Shown: positions 9,117-18,491, numbered from the stretch's first letter. The stretch: DNA of 54,210 bases from Flavobacteriaceae bacterium (GCA_947371275.1 CANBOV010000007.1:1-54210), one strand, 5' to 3'. Numbers and translations: made by a program. The notes: generated by a model from the letters alone, not told the origin.

Positions 9117-10481
9117 ATGAAAAACATAAAACTTTTAGCTGGATTCTTTCTGCTTCTTTCAGTTTTTACCTTTAATTCTTGTAATACCGAACCCATTGAT
9201 CCAGGTATTAACTTAGATGATTTTAATCAATCTTGTCAAACACCAAGTAATTTTATAGTAAGTAACTTTTTTAATGGAAACTCGGTTATTTTAAGTTGGG
9301 TTCCTGAAGGAAATGAGTCAACATGGACAATTGAATATGGTCCTGTAGGATTTGCTCAAGGAACAGGTACCAGTGTGAATGCTTCCGCAACACCTTTTAC
9401 GTTAGCAGGATTAAATGCAAATAATAGCTATAGTTTTTACTTAAGAGCTAATTGTGGCTCAAATGCTACTAGTGACTGGGTAGGACCAATCAATGTGGCA
9501 GCGTCATCCAATCCTAATTGTCCAAATCCATTAGCGTTAAGCGGACTGCGTAATGCGACAGTACCTACTACTGTTGAAATTTCATGGACCGCCGGGGGTA
9601 CCGAAACTTCTTGGCAAATACAATATGGTCCTGCAGGATTTTTATTGGGTTCAGGTACTTTAGTGACAACTAATACACCTTCTAAACAAATTTCAGGTAT
9701 TGCAACAACGGGCTCGTATGATTTTTACGTTAGATCCAGTTGTTCAAGTAGCGAAGCCAGTAATTGGGTAGGTCCTTTGACAGTACAACCCGTTACGTCG
9801 GTAGATTGTCCAATACCAACTGCCTTAACAGCGATAAGAGACGTTACAGTGACTACTGATGTAGCCTTAACTTGGACTGCTCCTGCCACAATTACTTCTT
9901 GGCAAATTCAATATGGAGTAAGCGGATTTACGTTAGGTTCTGGAACAATGGTTACCGCAACTGCTAGTCCATTTACAGTTAATAATATACCTGATGCCAA
10001 TGGTTATGATTTTTATATTAGATCAAACTGCTCCACTACAGAGAATAGTGAATGGATCGCTATTCCAGCGCATGTAAGTGGTAATGTTGTGCCAAGTGAA
10101 TTCTTCGCAAAAGTAGATGGTACCGAATATGTTGAGAATTATATCAATGCAGGTACGATAACCGGTACTCCAAACTATATAAGTGTTTTTGGAGTGAAAA
10201 GTGGAAGTCAATTTGTTGGGATTTTAATTGATGATACCTTAGCAGAAGGCGCTACCTATGATATGACTGGTTTATCTAATTCACCAGTTAAAGGACAATA
10301 CAGATTAAACAATGTGAACTATGATTCCACTATTGGAAGTGTAACTATTGAGTCTAAAACAGCAACAAGAATTAAAGGAACCTTTACTTTTACGGCTAGT
10401 TATAGTTATACAAATACCAGCGGAGATATAATCACATTTACTCATGAAATTACAGAGGGTTCTTTCGATGTAAACTATTAA
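9117..10481 (+). CDS. Lipoprotein with three fibronectin type III domains
   Basis: A 454-residue protein with a lipoprotein signal ending FTFNSC (Cys about 22). Three tandem FnIII modules of about 95 residues follow (about 40-130, 135-230, 235-320). Each starts with a Cys-Pro or Cys-Gln pair and contains a WTIEYG/WQIQYG strand and an FYxRxxCSS/CGS end; the two Cys per module could form disulfides. The last about 125 residues (from FFAKVDGTEY) form a separate beta-rich domain resembling DUF6252-type lipoprotein domains. The likely site is the cell surface or periplasm; the role is unknown. It has its own promoter and terminator. Confidence 0.8.
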   Translation: MKNIKLLAGFFLLLSVFTFNSCNTEPIDPGINLDDFNQSCQTPSNFIVSNFFNGNSVILSWVPEGNESTWTIEYGPVGFAQGTGTSVNASATPFTLAGLNANNSYSFYLRANCGSNATSDWVGPINVAASSNPNCPNPLALSGLRNATVPTTVEISWTAGGTETSWQIQYGPAGFLLGSGTLVTTNTPSKQISGIATTGSYDFYVRSSCSSSEASNWVGPLTVQPVTSVDCPIPTALTAIRDVTVTTDVALTWTAPATITSWQIQYGVSGFTLGSGTMVTATASPFTVNNIPDANGYDFYIRSNCSTTENSEWIAIPAHVSGNVVPSEFFAKVDGTEYVENYINAGTITGTPNYISVFGVKSGSQFVGILIDDTLAEGATYDMTGLSNSPVKGQYRLNNVNYDSTIGSVTIESKTATRIKGTFTFTASYSYTNTSGDIITFTHEITEGSFDVNY

Positions 10482-10500
10482 TAATAGGATATAAAACTTT

Positions 10501-10529
10501 AAATCCGCCATATCGGCGGATTTTTTTTT
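10501..10529 (+). terminator. Terminator after the FnIII lipoprotein gene
   Basis: AAATCCGCC (10501-10509), loop ATATC, GGCGGATTT (10515-10523), followed by T's. Confidence 0.88.
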
Positions 10530-10620
10530 GGCACAATCCTTGTCTCTTTATAGTGCTTATCGATAGTAAGTGTTGCTACACCGATTTTAAGCCATTTCAA
10601 ATGCATTACGTCGATTTTAA

Positions 10621-10651
10621 TTTATTTCTTTAAAAAGTTGTCCTACATTTG
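10621..10651 (+). promoter_or_regulatory. Candidate lon promoter
   Basis: TACATTTG at 10644-10651 is a -7 box; TTTA at 10621-10624 with a 19-nt spacer is a weak -33 box. The rest of the gap from the terminator to here holds no gene I can see. Confidence 0.45.
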
Positions 10652-10698
10652 TTCATCATTGCCTAATTTTAAATGTCATTTTGACCTAAATATATACC

Positions 10699-13149
10699 AT
10701 GTCAAACCATAATATTATTTCTTTTGACAATCTGTCATTACAAGAATTTGATACGGAAACCGATTTAATTCCGCTTCTGACTCCCGAGGATGAAGAAGAA
10801 ATGAATAATGAAAAACTTCCTGATTCACTTCCTATACTGCCGTTGCGTAATACGGTACTCTTTCCTGGTGTCGTAATTCCCATTTCTGCAGGACGAGATA
10901 AATCTATTAAATTAATAAATGATGCCAATGCTGGTAATAAAATCATTGGAGTCGTGGCCCAGAAAAACGAAGAAGATGAAGACCCAACCAAAAACGACAT
11001 TTACTCGGTTGGAACCGTTGCCCAAATTCTTAGAGTACTTAAAATGCCAGATGGTAATGTAACCGTTATTCTGCAAGGGAAAAAACGTTTTGCTATTGAT
11101 GCCGTTACTAATGAAAATCCCTACTTGAAAGCTACTATCAAAGAAGTAGATGAGGTGCGACCAAGTCAACACGATTCTGAATTCCAAGCCATAATTGATT
11201 CTATTAGAGAATTGGCAATCCAAATTATCAAAGAGAGTCCAAATATTCCAACGGAAGCTACTTTTGCTATTAAAAACATCGAGAGCCAATCATTCTTGAT
11301 CAATTTTGTTTCTTCCAATATGAACCTTACGGTAAAGGAAAAGCAAGATTTATTAATGATTAATGCTTTAAAAGAACGTGCCATGGAGACCCTGCGCTTC
11401 ATGAATGTAGAATTACAGAAATTGGAATTGAAAAATGACATTCAGTCTAAAGTTCGTTTTGATTTAGACCAACAGCAACGTGAATATTTCTTGCACCAAC
11501 AAATGAAAACCATTCAAGAAGAACTTGGCGGTGTTTCCTATGAGCAGGAAATAGAAGAAATGAGAGTTAAGGCCAAGTCAAAAACATGGGATGATAAAAC
11601 GGCTAAACATTTTGAGAAAGAAATTTCTAAGATGCAACGCATGAATCCACAAGCCCCCGATTTTGGAATTCAAAGAAACTATTTAGAACTTTTCTTAGAA
11701 TTACCTTGGAACCATTACAGTAAAGATAATTTTGATTTAAAACGGGCGCAAAAAATAATAGACCGCGACCATTTCGGTTTGGAGGATGTTAAAAAAAGAA
11801 TCATTGAACATCTAGCTGTATTAAAGCTTCGTAATGATATGAAATCTCCAATTATTTGCTTGACGGGCCCTCCTGGAGTGGGTAAAACATCTATCGGAAA
11901 ATCTATTGCAGAAGCTTTAGGGAGAGAATATGTGCGTATTTCATTAGGAGGATTGCGAGATGAAGCTGAAATAAGAGGTCACCGTAAAACGTATATTGGA
12001 GCGATGCCAGGCCGAATTATTCAGAGTTTGAAAAAAGCAGGTACTTCTAATCCGGTATTTGTATTAGATGAAATAGATAAACTTTCAAATAGCCATCAAG
12101 GAGATCCATCTTCAGCTTTGTTGGAGGTCTTGGACCCCGAACAAAATAACGAGTTTTATGATAATTTCCTAGAGATGGGATATGATTTATCTAAAGTCAT
12201 GTTCATTGCTACTTCTAATAATATGGCTGCGATTCAACCGGCGTTGAAAGATAGAATGGAAGTAATCAAAATGACAGGATATACAATTGAAGAAAAAACA
12301 GAAATAGCGCGCCAACATTTGTTGCCAAAACAATTAAAAGAACATGGACTTACAAGTAAAGATTTTACTATTGGTAAAAAGCAGTTAGAAAAGATAGTAG
12401 AAGGGTATACACGTGAATCAGGTGTGCGTAACTTGGAAACTAAAATTGCTCAAGTCATTCGTAATGCAGCCAAATCGGTTGCCATGGAAGAGGAGTACAA
12501 TAAGAAAGTAACTGATGATGATATTGTTAAAATATTAGGAGCTCCTAAATTGGCTCGTGACAAGTCGGAAAGTAACGATGTCGCCGGAGTTGTAACGGGT
12601 TTAGCTTGGACTTCAGTAGGAGGAGATATTTTATTCATAGAATCTTTAATTTCTCAAGGAAAGGGCAATTTAACCCTGACAGGTAATTTAGGTACAGTTA
12701 TGAAAGAATCGGCAACTATTGCCCTAGAATACATCAAGGCCAATGCAGATTTGTTTGGTTTAGAGCCCGAAATGATAGCCAAATACAATATACACCTTCA
12801 CGTACCGGAAGGAGCGACACCAAAAGACGGACCAAGTGCAGGAATTGCTATGCTGACTTCCTTGATTTCGTTATTTACCCAACGTAAAGTGAAAAAGAAT
12901 TTAGCAATGACCGGGGAGATTACACTGCGTGGAAAGGTATTGCCAGTGGGTGGTATAAAAGAAAAAATATTGGCCGCAAAGAGAGCTAATATTAAAGAAA
13001 TCATATTGTGTCACGAAAACAAAAGTGATATTGATGAAATCAAATCCGAATATATTGAAGGACTGACTTTTCACTACGTAAAGGAAATGAGCGAAGTTAT
13101 AGATGTCGCTATTACTAATCAAAAAGTTAAGAACGCAAAAAAGTTGTAG
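10699..13149 (+). CDS. lon: ATP-dependent protease Lon (endopeptidase La)
   Basis: An 816-residue AAA+ protease that degrades misfolded and regulatory proteins in the cytoplasm. Domain order: an N-terminal LON substrate-binding domain (about 44-240, starting LPILPLRNTVLFPGV), a helical linker, the AAA+ module with Walker A GPPGVGKTS (K396) and Walker B VFVLDEIDK, and the C-terminal protease domain with catalytic Ser713 in PKDGPSAGIAM and the partner Lys in the following GGIKEKILAAKRA segment. Length and order are normal. An acidic N-terminal extension of about 40 residues is common in this phylum. It is monocistronic, with an 18-bp palindrome over the stop codon and a terminator after it. Confidence 0.98.
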   Translation: MSNHNIISFDNLSLQEFDTETDLIPLLTPEDEEEMNNEKLPDSLPILPLRNTVLFPGVVIPISAGRDKSIKLINDANAGNKIIGVVAQKNEEDEDPTKNDIYSVGTVAQILRVLKMPDGNVTVILQGKKRFAIDAVTNENPYLKATIKEVDEVRPSQHDSEFQAIIDSIRELAIQIIKESPNIPTEATFAIKNIESQSFLINFVSSNMNLTVKEKQDLLMINALKERAMETLRFMNVELQKLELKNDIQSKVRFDLDQQQREYFLHQQMKTIQEELGGVSYEQEIEEMRVKAKSKTWDDKTAKHFEKEISKMQRMNPQAPDFGIQRNYLELFLELPWNHYSKDNFDLKRAQKIIDRDHFGLEDVKKRIIEHLAVLKLRNDMKSPIICLTGPPGVGKTSIGKSIAEALGREYVRISLGGLRDEAEIRGHRKTYIGAMPGRIIQSLKKAGTSNPVFVLDEIDKLSNSHQGDPSSALLEVLDPEQNNEFYDNFLEMGYDLSKVMFIATSNNMAAIQPALKDRMEVIKMTGYTIEEKTEIARQHLLPKQLKEHGLTSKDFTIGKKQLEKIVEGYTRESGVRNLETKIAQVIRNAAKSVAMEEEYNKKVTDDDIVKILGAPKLARDKSESNDVAGVVTGLAWTSVGGDILFIESLISQGKGNLTLTGNLGTVMKESATIALEYIKANADLFGLEPEMIAKYNIHLHVPEGATPKDGPSAGIAMLTSLISLFTQRKVKKNLAMTGEITLRGKVLPVGGIKEKILAAKRANIKEIILCHENKSDIDEIKSEYIEGLTFHYVKEMSEVIDVAITNQKVKNAKKL

Positions 13150-13161
13150 TTTAAACTACAA
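13144..13161. repeat. Perfect 18-bp palindrome over the lon stop codon
   Basis: TTGTAGTTTAAACTACAA is a perfect inverted repeat centred at 13152/13153; the lon stop TAG is at 13147-13149. Confidence 0.7.
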
Positions 13162-13172
13162 ACTAATAAATC

Positions 13173-13210
13173 AAGGCATAAGTAAAATCAAGCTTATGCC
13201 TTTTTCTTTT
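13173..13210 (+). terminator. Terminator after lon
   Basis: AAGGCATAAG (13173-13182), 10-nt loop, CTTATGCCTT (13193-13202), then a T-rich tract. Confidence 0.85.
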
Positions 13211-13236
13211 ATCTTTTTTCATACCATATAAAATAA

Positions 13237-13244
13237 TATCTTCG
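13237..13244 (+). promoter_or_regulatory. Candidate -7 box of porQ
   Basis: TATCTTCG fits the TAnnTTTG box with one change, 37 nt before the porQ ATG. No clear -33 box is seen. Confidence 0.35.
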
Positions 13245-13280
13245 CATTTACGTTATAGTATTTAGCTTAAGCCATTTTTA

Positions 13281-14312
13281 ATGTTTAGAAAAGCACTTTG
13301 TATTGTATTTTGTTGCACTAATTTAGTCTCTTTTGGACAGATTGGCGGAAAATCAATATACCAGTTTCTAAACTTAGTAACTTCCCCAAGACAAGCGGCT
13401 TTAGGTGGTAAAGTAATTACTTTTTTTGATAGTGATGTCAATCAGGCGCACTTTAATCCAGCCACAATTAATCCCGAAATGGATAATAAATGTTCCCTAA
13501 ACTATGGTAGCTATTTTGGTGAAGTAACGTATGGAACAGCTTCCTATGCCTATACCTATGATCGTCACTTACAAACCTTTTTTGGTGGTGTAAATTATGT
13601 TAATTATGGTAAGTTTGATGGCTATGATGAAAACGGAGTTAAAACATCTAGTTTTACAGGTAGTGAAATGGCGTTGACCTTCGGATATGGCTATAATCTA
13701 CCGGGGTCTGATTTTTATTTAGGAGCCAATGCCAAATTAATCTCCTCTACTTTAGAAAGCTACAGCTCTTTTGGCGCAGCAATCGATATAGGTGCGATGT
13801 TTATTGATACCCGTAACGATGTCAATTGGGCTATATCCATCAGAAATATAGGGACTCAAATTACTACCTATTCGGGAACTCGAGAAAAACTACCTTTGGA
13901 AGTGATGATAGGAGTGTCCCAGTTGATGGAAAACGTACCCATTCGTTGGCATTTAACGCTAGAGAATATGCAGCAATGGCAATTGGCTTTCTCCAACCCT
14001 AACAGAGCTCAAGGATCTCTAGATGGGGGCTCAACTCCCGAAAAGGTTTCTGCTGTTAATAATGTGTTACGCCATGTTATTGTTGGCGCTGAATTGTTTC
14101 CTGAAAAAGGATTCAACATTCGCTTGGGGTATAATTTTAGAAGAGCAGAAGAATTACGCATCTTAGAACAACGTAATTTCTCTGGAATCTCAGTGGGCTT
14201 CGGATTAAAGATAAACAACATGAAATTTAATTATTCCTATTCCCGTTACACCCTCGCTGCCAATACCAGTTTATTCGGATTGACGATTGACTTTTCGGGG
14301 AATCGGTACTAA
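13281..14312 (+). CDS. porQ: Type IX secretion system protein PorQ
   Basis: A 343-residue outer-membrane beta-barrel protein with a signal peptide cut after about SFGQ. The N-terminal GGKSIYQFLNLVTSPRQAALGG and the NPATINPEMDNKCSLNYGSYFGEV block are typical of PorQ, a protein needed for type IX secretion. The rest alternates amphipathic strands and ends in a strand with FGLTIDFSGNRY, as expected for a barrel inserted by BAM. Followed 24 nt later by cmk, an arrangement I recall from other flavobacteria. Function is inferred from the family. Confidence 0.82.
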   Translation: MFRKALCIVFCCTNLVSFGQIGGKSIYQFLNLVTSPRQAALGGKVITFFDSDVNQAHFNPATINPEMDNKCSLNYGSYFGEVTYGTASYAYTYDRHLQTFFGGVNYVNYGKFDGYDENGVKTSSFTGSEMALTFGYGYNLPGSDFYLGANAKLISSTLESYSSFGAAIDIGAMFIDTRNDVNWAISIRNIGTQITTYSGTREKLPLEVMIGVSQLMENVPIRWHLTLENMQQWQLAFSNPNRAQGSLDGGSTPEKVSAVNNVLRHVIVGAELFPEKGFNIRLGYNFRRAEELRILEQRNFSGISVGFGLKINNMKFNYSYSRYTLAANTSLFGLTIDFSGNRY

Positions 14313-14336
14313 AACTTATTATATAAATAACACATT

Positions 14337-15029
14337 TTGAAAAAAATCACCATTGCAATTGACGGATTCTCCTCTACAGGTAAAAGTACTTTAGCCAAGC
14401 AATTAGCCAAACATCTAGGATATGTCTATGTGGATACTGGTGCGATGTATCGAGCAGTAACCTATTTCGCTATGCAAAACGGTTATATTGACACTGATTT
14501 CTTTGATAAAGAATCATTAATAAATAGTATACCCGCCATTCAATTGCATTTTGAGTTTAATGCCAATTTAGGTTTTGCCGAAATGTACCTCAATTATGAA
14601 AATGTAGAGACTGAAATCCGTACCATAGAAGTTTCCAATTTTGTCAGTAAGGTTGCTGAAGTTTCTGAAGTGCGCGCCAAATTGGTAGAACAGCAGCAAG
14701 CGATGGGTGATGGAAAAGGAATTGTAATGGATGGGCGTGATATTGGAACGGTCGTTTTTCCTAATGCTGAACTAAAAGTGTTTATGACCGCTAGTGCGCA
14801 AACCCGTGCCCAGAGACGCTTTGATGAATTACAATCCAAGGGACATAACGTGTCTTATGAAGAGGTACTTAAAAACGTTGAAGAGCGTGATTATATAGAT
14901 ACCCATCGCGAGGATTCTCCCTTGCGTAAAGCCGAAGACGCTATAGAAATTGACAATTCATATCTTACTCGTGACGAGCAGTTTGATGCTGTTTTAGAAA
15001 TGGTCAACGAGGTTACGAAAACGCTATAA
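14337..15029 (+). CDS. cmk: Cytidylate kinase
   Basis: A 230-residue (d)CMP kinase: transfers phosphate from ATP to CMP or dCMP in the cytoplasm. P-loop GFSSTGKST at residues 10-18, followed by the conserved VDTGAMYRAVTYFA. The block GIVMDGRDIGTVVFPNAELKVFMTAS is the CMP-binding and core motif, and RAQRR belongs to the lid. The start is TTG: no in-frame ATG lies nearby upstream, and the usual N-terminus KKITIAIDGFSSTGK begins right there. It lies 24 nt after porQ and is probably co-transcribed. Confidence 0.96.
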   Translation: MKKITIAIDGFSSTGKSTLAKQLAKHLGYVYVDTGAMYRAVTYFAMQNGYIDTDFFDKESLINSIPAIQLHFEFNANLGFAEMYLNYENVETEIRTIEVSNFVSKVAEVSEVRAKLVEQQQAMGDGKGIVMDGRDIGTVVFPNAELKVFMTASAQTRAQRRFDELQSKGHNVSYEEVLKNVEERDYIDTHREDSPLRKAEDAIEIDNSYLTRDEQFDAVLEMVNEVTKTL

Positions 15030-15032
15030 TTA

Positions 15033-15063
15033 TTTGTTTGTCTAAATTTAAATAGTAGATTTA
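15033..15063 (+). promoter_or_regulatory. Candidate promoter of the nucleoside permease gene
   Basis: TTTG at 15033-15036, a 19-nt spacer, and TAGATTTA at 15056-15063, a near-consensus -7 box. Confidence 0.4.
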
Positions 15064-15096
15064 CAAGCTTTTTCTATAAACCAAAAACTAAAATTT

Positions 15097-16350
15097 ATGA
15101 GTGTAAAATTCAGATTAACATTAATGAGTTTTCTCCAATTCTTCGTTTGGGGTGCTTGGTTAATTACCGTTGGAAATTACTGGTTCGGAACAAAACAATG
15201 GAGTGGAGAACAGTTTGGTGCTATCTTTTCTACTTTAGGACTGTCTTCTATAATTATGCCGGCCATTACCGGTATTATTGCTGATAAATGGATAAATGCA
15301 GAAAAATTATATGGTGTATTACATATTCTTGGAGGTTTGGCCTTACTGTATATTCCACAAGTAGATAATCCAACTACCTTTTATTATGTGATTTTTGCTG
15401 CTATGTTGTGTTATATGCCTACCATTTCGTTATCCAATTCAGTGGCTTACAATATTTTGAAAAGCAATGATTATGATATAGTAAAAGTGTTTCCTCCCAT
15501 CAGAGTTTGGGGAACTATTGGTTTTATTGCGGCCATGTGGATAACCAATTTAACAGGCAATAAAGCCTCTTACAATATGTTTTATCTATCAGCCTTTGCT
15601 GCTTTTGCTCTTGGTTTTTATTCGTTTACATTGCCTAAATGTCCGCCTCAAAAGCTTATTTCAGATGATGCTTCTGTTGCTCAAAAACTGGGTCTGAATG
15701 CCTTCAAACTTTTTGGGACCTATAAAATGGCCTTGTTCTTTATTTTCTCGATGTTTTTAGGGGGAGCTTTGCAGTTAACCAATATGTACGGAGATGTATA
15801 TCTTTCAGAATTTGCCAAAGTGCCCGAATATGCAAATTCATTTGTGGTAAAATATTCTACCATCATAATGTCCATTTCACAGATATCAGAAACCTTATTC
15901 ATCTTAGCGATTCCATTCTTCTTAAAACGATTCGGAATCAAACAAGTTATGTTAATTTCCATGTTCGCATGGGTATTGCGTTTCGGTCTGTTTGCCTTTG
16001 GAAACCCAGTAGATGGTTTGTGGATGATTGTAATGTCGTGTATTGTTTATGGAATGGCATTCGATTTCTTTAATATTTCAGGTTCTTTATTCGTAGAAAC
16101 AACTACTGATTCAAAGATTCGTTCTTCAGCTCAAGGATTGTTTATGATGATGTCAAATGGTTTCGGCGCGTTCTTTGGAGGATTGTTAAGTGGATATGTA
16201 ATCGACGAATTCTTTACCCATGACGGAGTAAGAGACTGGCACAATATCTGGCTGTCATTTGCAGCCTATGCTTTCGTAATAGCAATTGCCTTTGCTGTAT
16301 TATTCAAACATAAACACAATCCCAATGCAGTGGCCAATGTGAGTCATTAA
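15097..16350 (+). CDS. MFS nucleoside permease (NupG/nucleoside:H+ symporter family)
   Basis: A 417-residue, 12-segment membrane protein. The N-terminus (RLTLMSFLQFFVWGAWLITVGNYW) followed by LSSIIMPAITGIIADKWINAEKLYG matches the NupG-like nucleoside:proton symporters. Other family features are IRVWGTIGFIAAMW and SSAQGLFMMMSNGFGAFFGG. The predicted role is uptake of nucleosides across the inner membrane. It has its own promoter-like site upstream and a terminator downstream. The exact nucleoside range is not visible. Confidence 0.88.
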   Translation: MSVKFRLTLMSFLQFFVWGAWLITVGNYWFGTKQWSGEQFGAIFSTLGLSSIIMPAITGIIADKWINAEKLYGVLHILGGLALLYIPQVDNPTTFYYVIFAAMLCYMPTISLSNSVAYNILKSNDYDIVKVFPPIRVWGTIGFIAAMWITNLTGNKASYNMFYLSAFAAFALGFYSFTLPKCPPQKLISDDASVAQKLGLNAFKLFGTYKMALFFIFSMFLGGALQLTNMYGDVYLSEFAKVPEYANSFVVKYSTIIMSISQISETLFILAIPFFLKRFGIKQVMLISMFAWVLRFGLFAFGNPVDGLWMIVMSCIVYGMAFDFFNISGSLFVETTTDSKIRSSAQGLFMMMSNGFGAFFGGLLSGYVIDEFFTHDGVRDWHNIWLSFAAYAFVIAIAFAVLFKHKHNPNAVANVSH

Positions 16351-16365
16351 TAGTATAAAAACACT

Positions 16366-16398
16366 AACCCGATGAGTTCTTACTTATCGGGTTTTTTT
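16366..16398 (+). terminator. Terminator after the nucleoside permease gene
   Basis: AACCCGAT (16366-16373), 12-nt loop, ATCGGGTT (16386-16393), followed by T's. Confidence 0.8.
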
Positions 16399-16549
16399 AT
16401 GTGATACCACCGCACATTAGCGCCGATAAAAGTGGTATTAAGTATAATAGACAGCATGAATTGGGAAACCAACATGTCCCAAGACACTCGCTCTAATATT
16501 AAAGCCTCTTTCTTCTTGCTTCTTTCTTCTATTTTCTCTACCTAATTAT
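16399..16549. other. Intergenic stretch with two inverted repeats, no gene seen
   Basis: Between the permease terminator and the rpsA promoter there is no convincing ORF. Two short inverted repeats are visible: ATACCAC (16404-16410) with GTGGTAT (16432-16438), and TTGGGA (16461-16466) with TCCCAA (16477-16482). A pyrimidine-rich tract (CTTTCTTCTTGCTTC) follows. Neither matches an RNA family I recognise. Confidence 0.4.
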
Positions 16550-16579
16550 TTTGTAATTAAGATTTTATGCTTACTTTTG
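16550..16579 (+). promoter_or_regulatory. rpsA promoter
   Basis: TTTG at 16550-16553, an 18-nt spacer and TACTTTTG at 16572-16579. Transcription is predicted to begin near 16586, giving a leader of about 110 nt. Confidence 0.65.
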
Positions 16580-16598
16580 CACACCTTTTGGCGAAGAA

Positions 16599-16665
16599 GA
16601 GTTTCCTTTAGGTATCAAACATTTATCTATAAACACTGTTGTGTTTTTATCGCATCAAGAAACTC
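16599..16665 (+). promoter_or_regulatory. Structured rpsA leader
   Basis: GAGTTTC (16599-16605) can pair with GAAACTC (16659-16665), enclosing a hairpin AAACAC (16631-16636), loop TGTT, GTGTTT (16641-16646). S1 in other bacteria represses its own mRNA through the leader, so this is a candidate autoregulatory structure; that link is inference. Confidence 0.4.
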
Positions 16666-16696
16666 AAAGAATACAACATACAAATTATTTCTCAGC

Positions 16697-18469
16697 ATGG
16701 CTGTATTAAACAAAGAACAAGAAGCGTTTTTAAATGAATTTAACTGGCATAACTACGCCGAAGGAATTGACGCTGTAGATGCTAAAAATTTAGAAGAGTT
16801 TGAAAATTTAGTTACTAAAACTTTCATTTCTACTGATCAAGAAGAAGTAGTAGAAGGAGTAGTAGTTAGAATTACAGACAGAGACGCAATTGTTGACATC
16901 AACGCGAAGTCAGAAGGAGTTATCTCTTTAAATGAATTCCGTTACAATCCAAACTTAAAAGTTGGAGACAAAGTAGAAGTATTAATTGATGTTCGTGAAG
17001 ACAAAACAGGTCAATTAGTATTATCTCACAGAAAAGCAAGAACTATCAAATCATGGGATAGAGTTATCTCAGCTAATGAAACAGGTGAAATTGTTACCGG
17101 TTTTGTTAAATGTAGAACTAAAGGGGGTATGATCGTTGACGTATTCGGTATCGAAGCGTTCTTACCAGGTTCACAAATCGATGTGAAACCAATCCGTGAT
17201 TACGATGTATACGTAAACAAAATGATGGAATTCAAAGTGGTGAAAATTAACCACGAATTCAAAAATGTTGTAGTATCACACAAAGCGCTTATCGAAGCAG
17301 ATATCGAAGTTCAGAAAAAAGAAATCATTGGTCAATTAGAAAAAGGACAAGTATTAGAAGGTGTTGTTAAAAACATCACTTCTTACGGTGTGTTTATTGA
17401 CTTAGGTGGTGTTGATGGATTAATCCACATTACTGACCTTTCTTGGTCAAGAATCAACCACCCAAGTGAAGTTCTTGAATTAGACCAAAAATTAAACGTT
17501 GTTATTCTTGATTTCGATGATGAGAAAACAAGAATCCAATTAGGTTTAAAACAATTAAACGCTCACCCATGGGATGCTCTTGGAGCTGAACTTAAAGTAG
17601 GTGACAAAGTGAAAGGTAAAGTAGTAGTTATCGCTGATTACGGTGCATTCATTGAAGTTGCTGAAGGTGTTGAAGGTTTAATCCACGTTTCTGAAATGTC
17701 ATGGTCTACACACTTAAGAAGTGCGCAAGATTTCGTGAAAGTAGGAGATGTAGTTGAAGCAGTTGTTTTAACTTTAGACAGAGACGAAAGAAAAATGTCT
17801 TTAGGTATCAAACAATTATCTCAAGATCCATGGACAGATATCACCGCTAAATACCCTGTAGGTTCTAAACACACAGGTATCGTTAGAAACTTTACTAACT
17901 TCGGTATATTCGTTGAGTTAGAAGAAGGAATAGACGGTTTAGTTTACATCTCTGACTTATCTTGGACTAAGAAAATTAAACACCCATCAGAATTTGTTAA
18001 CGTAGGTGACAAATTAGACGTTGTAGTATTAGAGTTAGATGTTGATGGACGTAAATTATCTTTAGGTCATAAACAAACTACCGCTAACCCTTGGGACAAA
18101 CACGAAGATGCTTATGCTGTTGGAACGATCCACACAGGTACGATCGCTGAAATCGTTGACAAAGGTGCTACTGTAGATTTCGGAGATGATGTTGTTGCGT
18201 TTATCCCAACTCGTCACTTAGAAAAAGAAGACGGTAAGAAATTGAAAAAAGGAGAAGAAGCACAATTCAAAGTAATTGAATTCAATAAAGAATTTAAAAG
18301 AGTAGTGGCTTCTCATACTGCGATTTTCAGAGAAGAAGAAGAGAAACAAGCTAAAGCTGCTGTTGAAACAGTTTCAACTAGTAACGCTCCTGCTAATGCT
18401 CTTGGAGATAACAATGATATCCTTGCTGGATTAAAAGCAGAAATGGAAAAAAGCGAGAAAAAGAAATAA
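16697..18469 (+). CDS. rpsA: 30S ribosomal protein S1
   Basis: A 590-residue protein with six S1/OB-fold repeats that helps mRNAs bind the 30S subunit. The first visible repeats begin at VVEGVVVRITDRDAIVDINAKSEG and EIVTGFVKCRTKGGMIVDVFG; repeats 3-5 carry the classical GVVKNITSYGVFIDLGGVDGLIHITDLSW form. The tail is Lys/Glu-rich. The frame is open back to 16577, but MAVLNKEQEAFLNEFNWHNYAEGID matches the usual N-terminus and the extra upstream residues fall in the predicted leader, so ATG 16697 was chosen. Codon use is strongly biased, as for highly expressed genes. It ends in a strong terminator. Confidence 0.97.
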   Translation: MAVLNKEQEAFLNEFNWHNYAEGIDAVDAKNLEEFENLVTKTFISTDQEEVVEGVVVRITDRDAIVDINAKSEGVISLNEFRYNPNLKVGDKVEVLIDVREDKTGQLVLSHRKARTIKSWDRVISANETGEIVTGFVKCRTKGGMIVDVFGIEAFLPGSQIDVKPIRDYDVYVNKMMEFKVVKINHEFKNVVVSHKALIEADIEVQKKEIIGQLEKGQVLEGVVKNITSYGVFIDLGGVDGLIHITDLSWSRINHPSEVLELDQKLNVVILDFDDEKTRIQLGLKQLNAHPWDALGAELKVGDKVKGKVVVIADYGAFIEVAEGVEGLIHVSEMSWSTHLRSAQDFVKVGDVVEAVVLTLDRDERKMSLGIKQLSQDPWTDITAKYPVGSKHTGIVRNFTNFGIFVELEEGIDGLVYISDLSWTKKIKHPSEFVNVGDKLDVVVLELDVDGRKLSLGHKQTTANPWDKHEDAYAVGTIHTGTIAEIVDKGATVDFGDDVVAFIPTRHLEKEDGKKLKKGEEAQFKVIEFNKEFKRVVASHTAIFREEEEKQAKAAVETVSTSNAPANALGDNNDILAGLKAEMEKSEKKK

Positions 18470-18491
18470 TTCTCTCTTTATCTAAATAACC

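Noticed and set aside
16577..16696. N-terminal extension of ribosomal protein S1 by 40 residues
   Set aside because: The extra residues fall at or inside the predicted promoter and leader, and the usual N-terminus begins at 16697.
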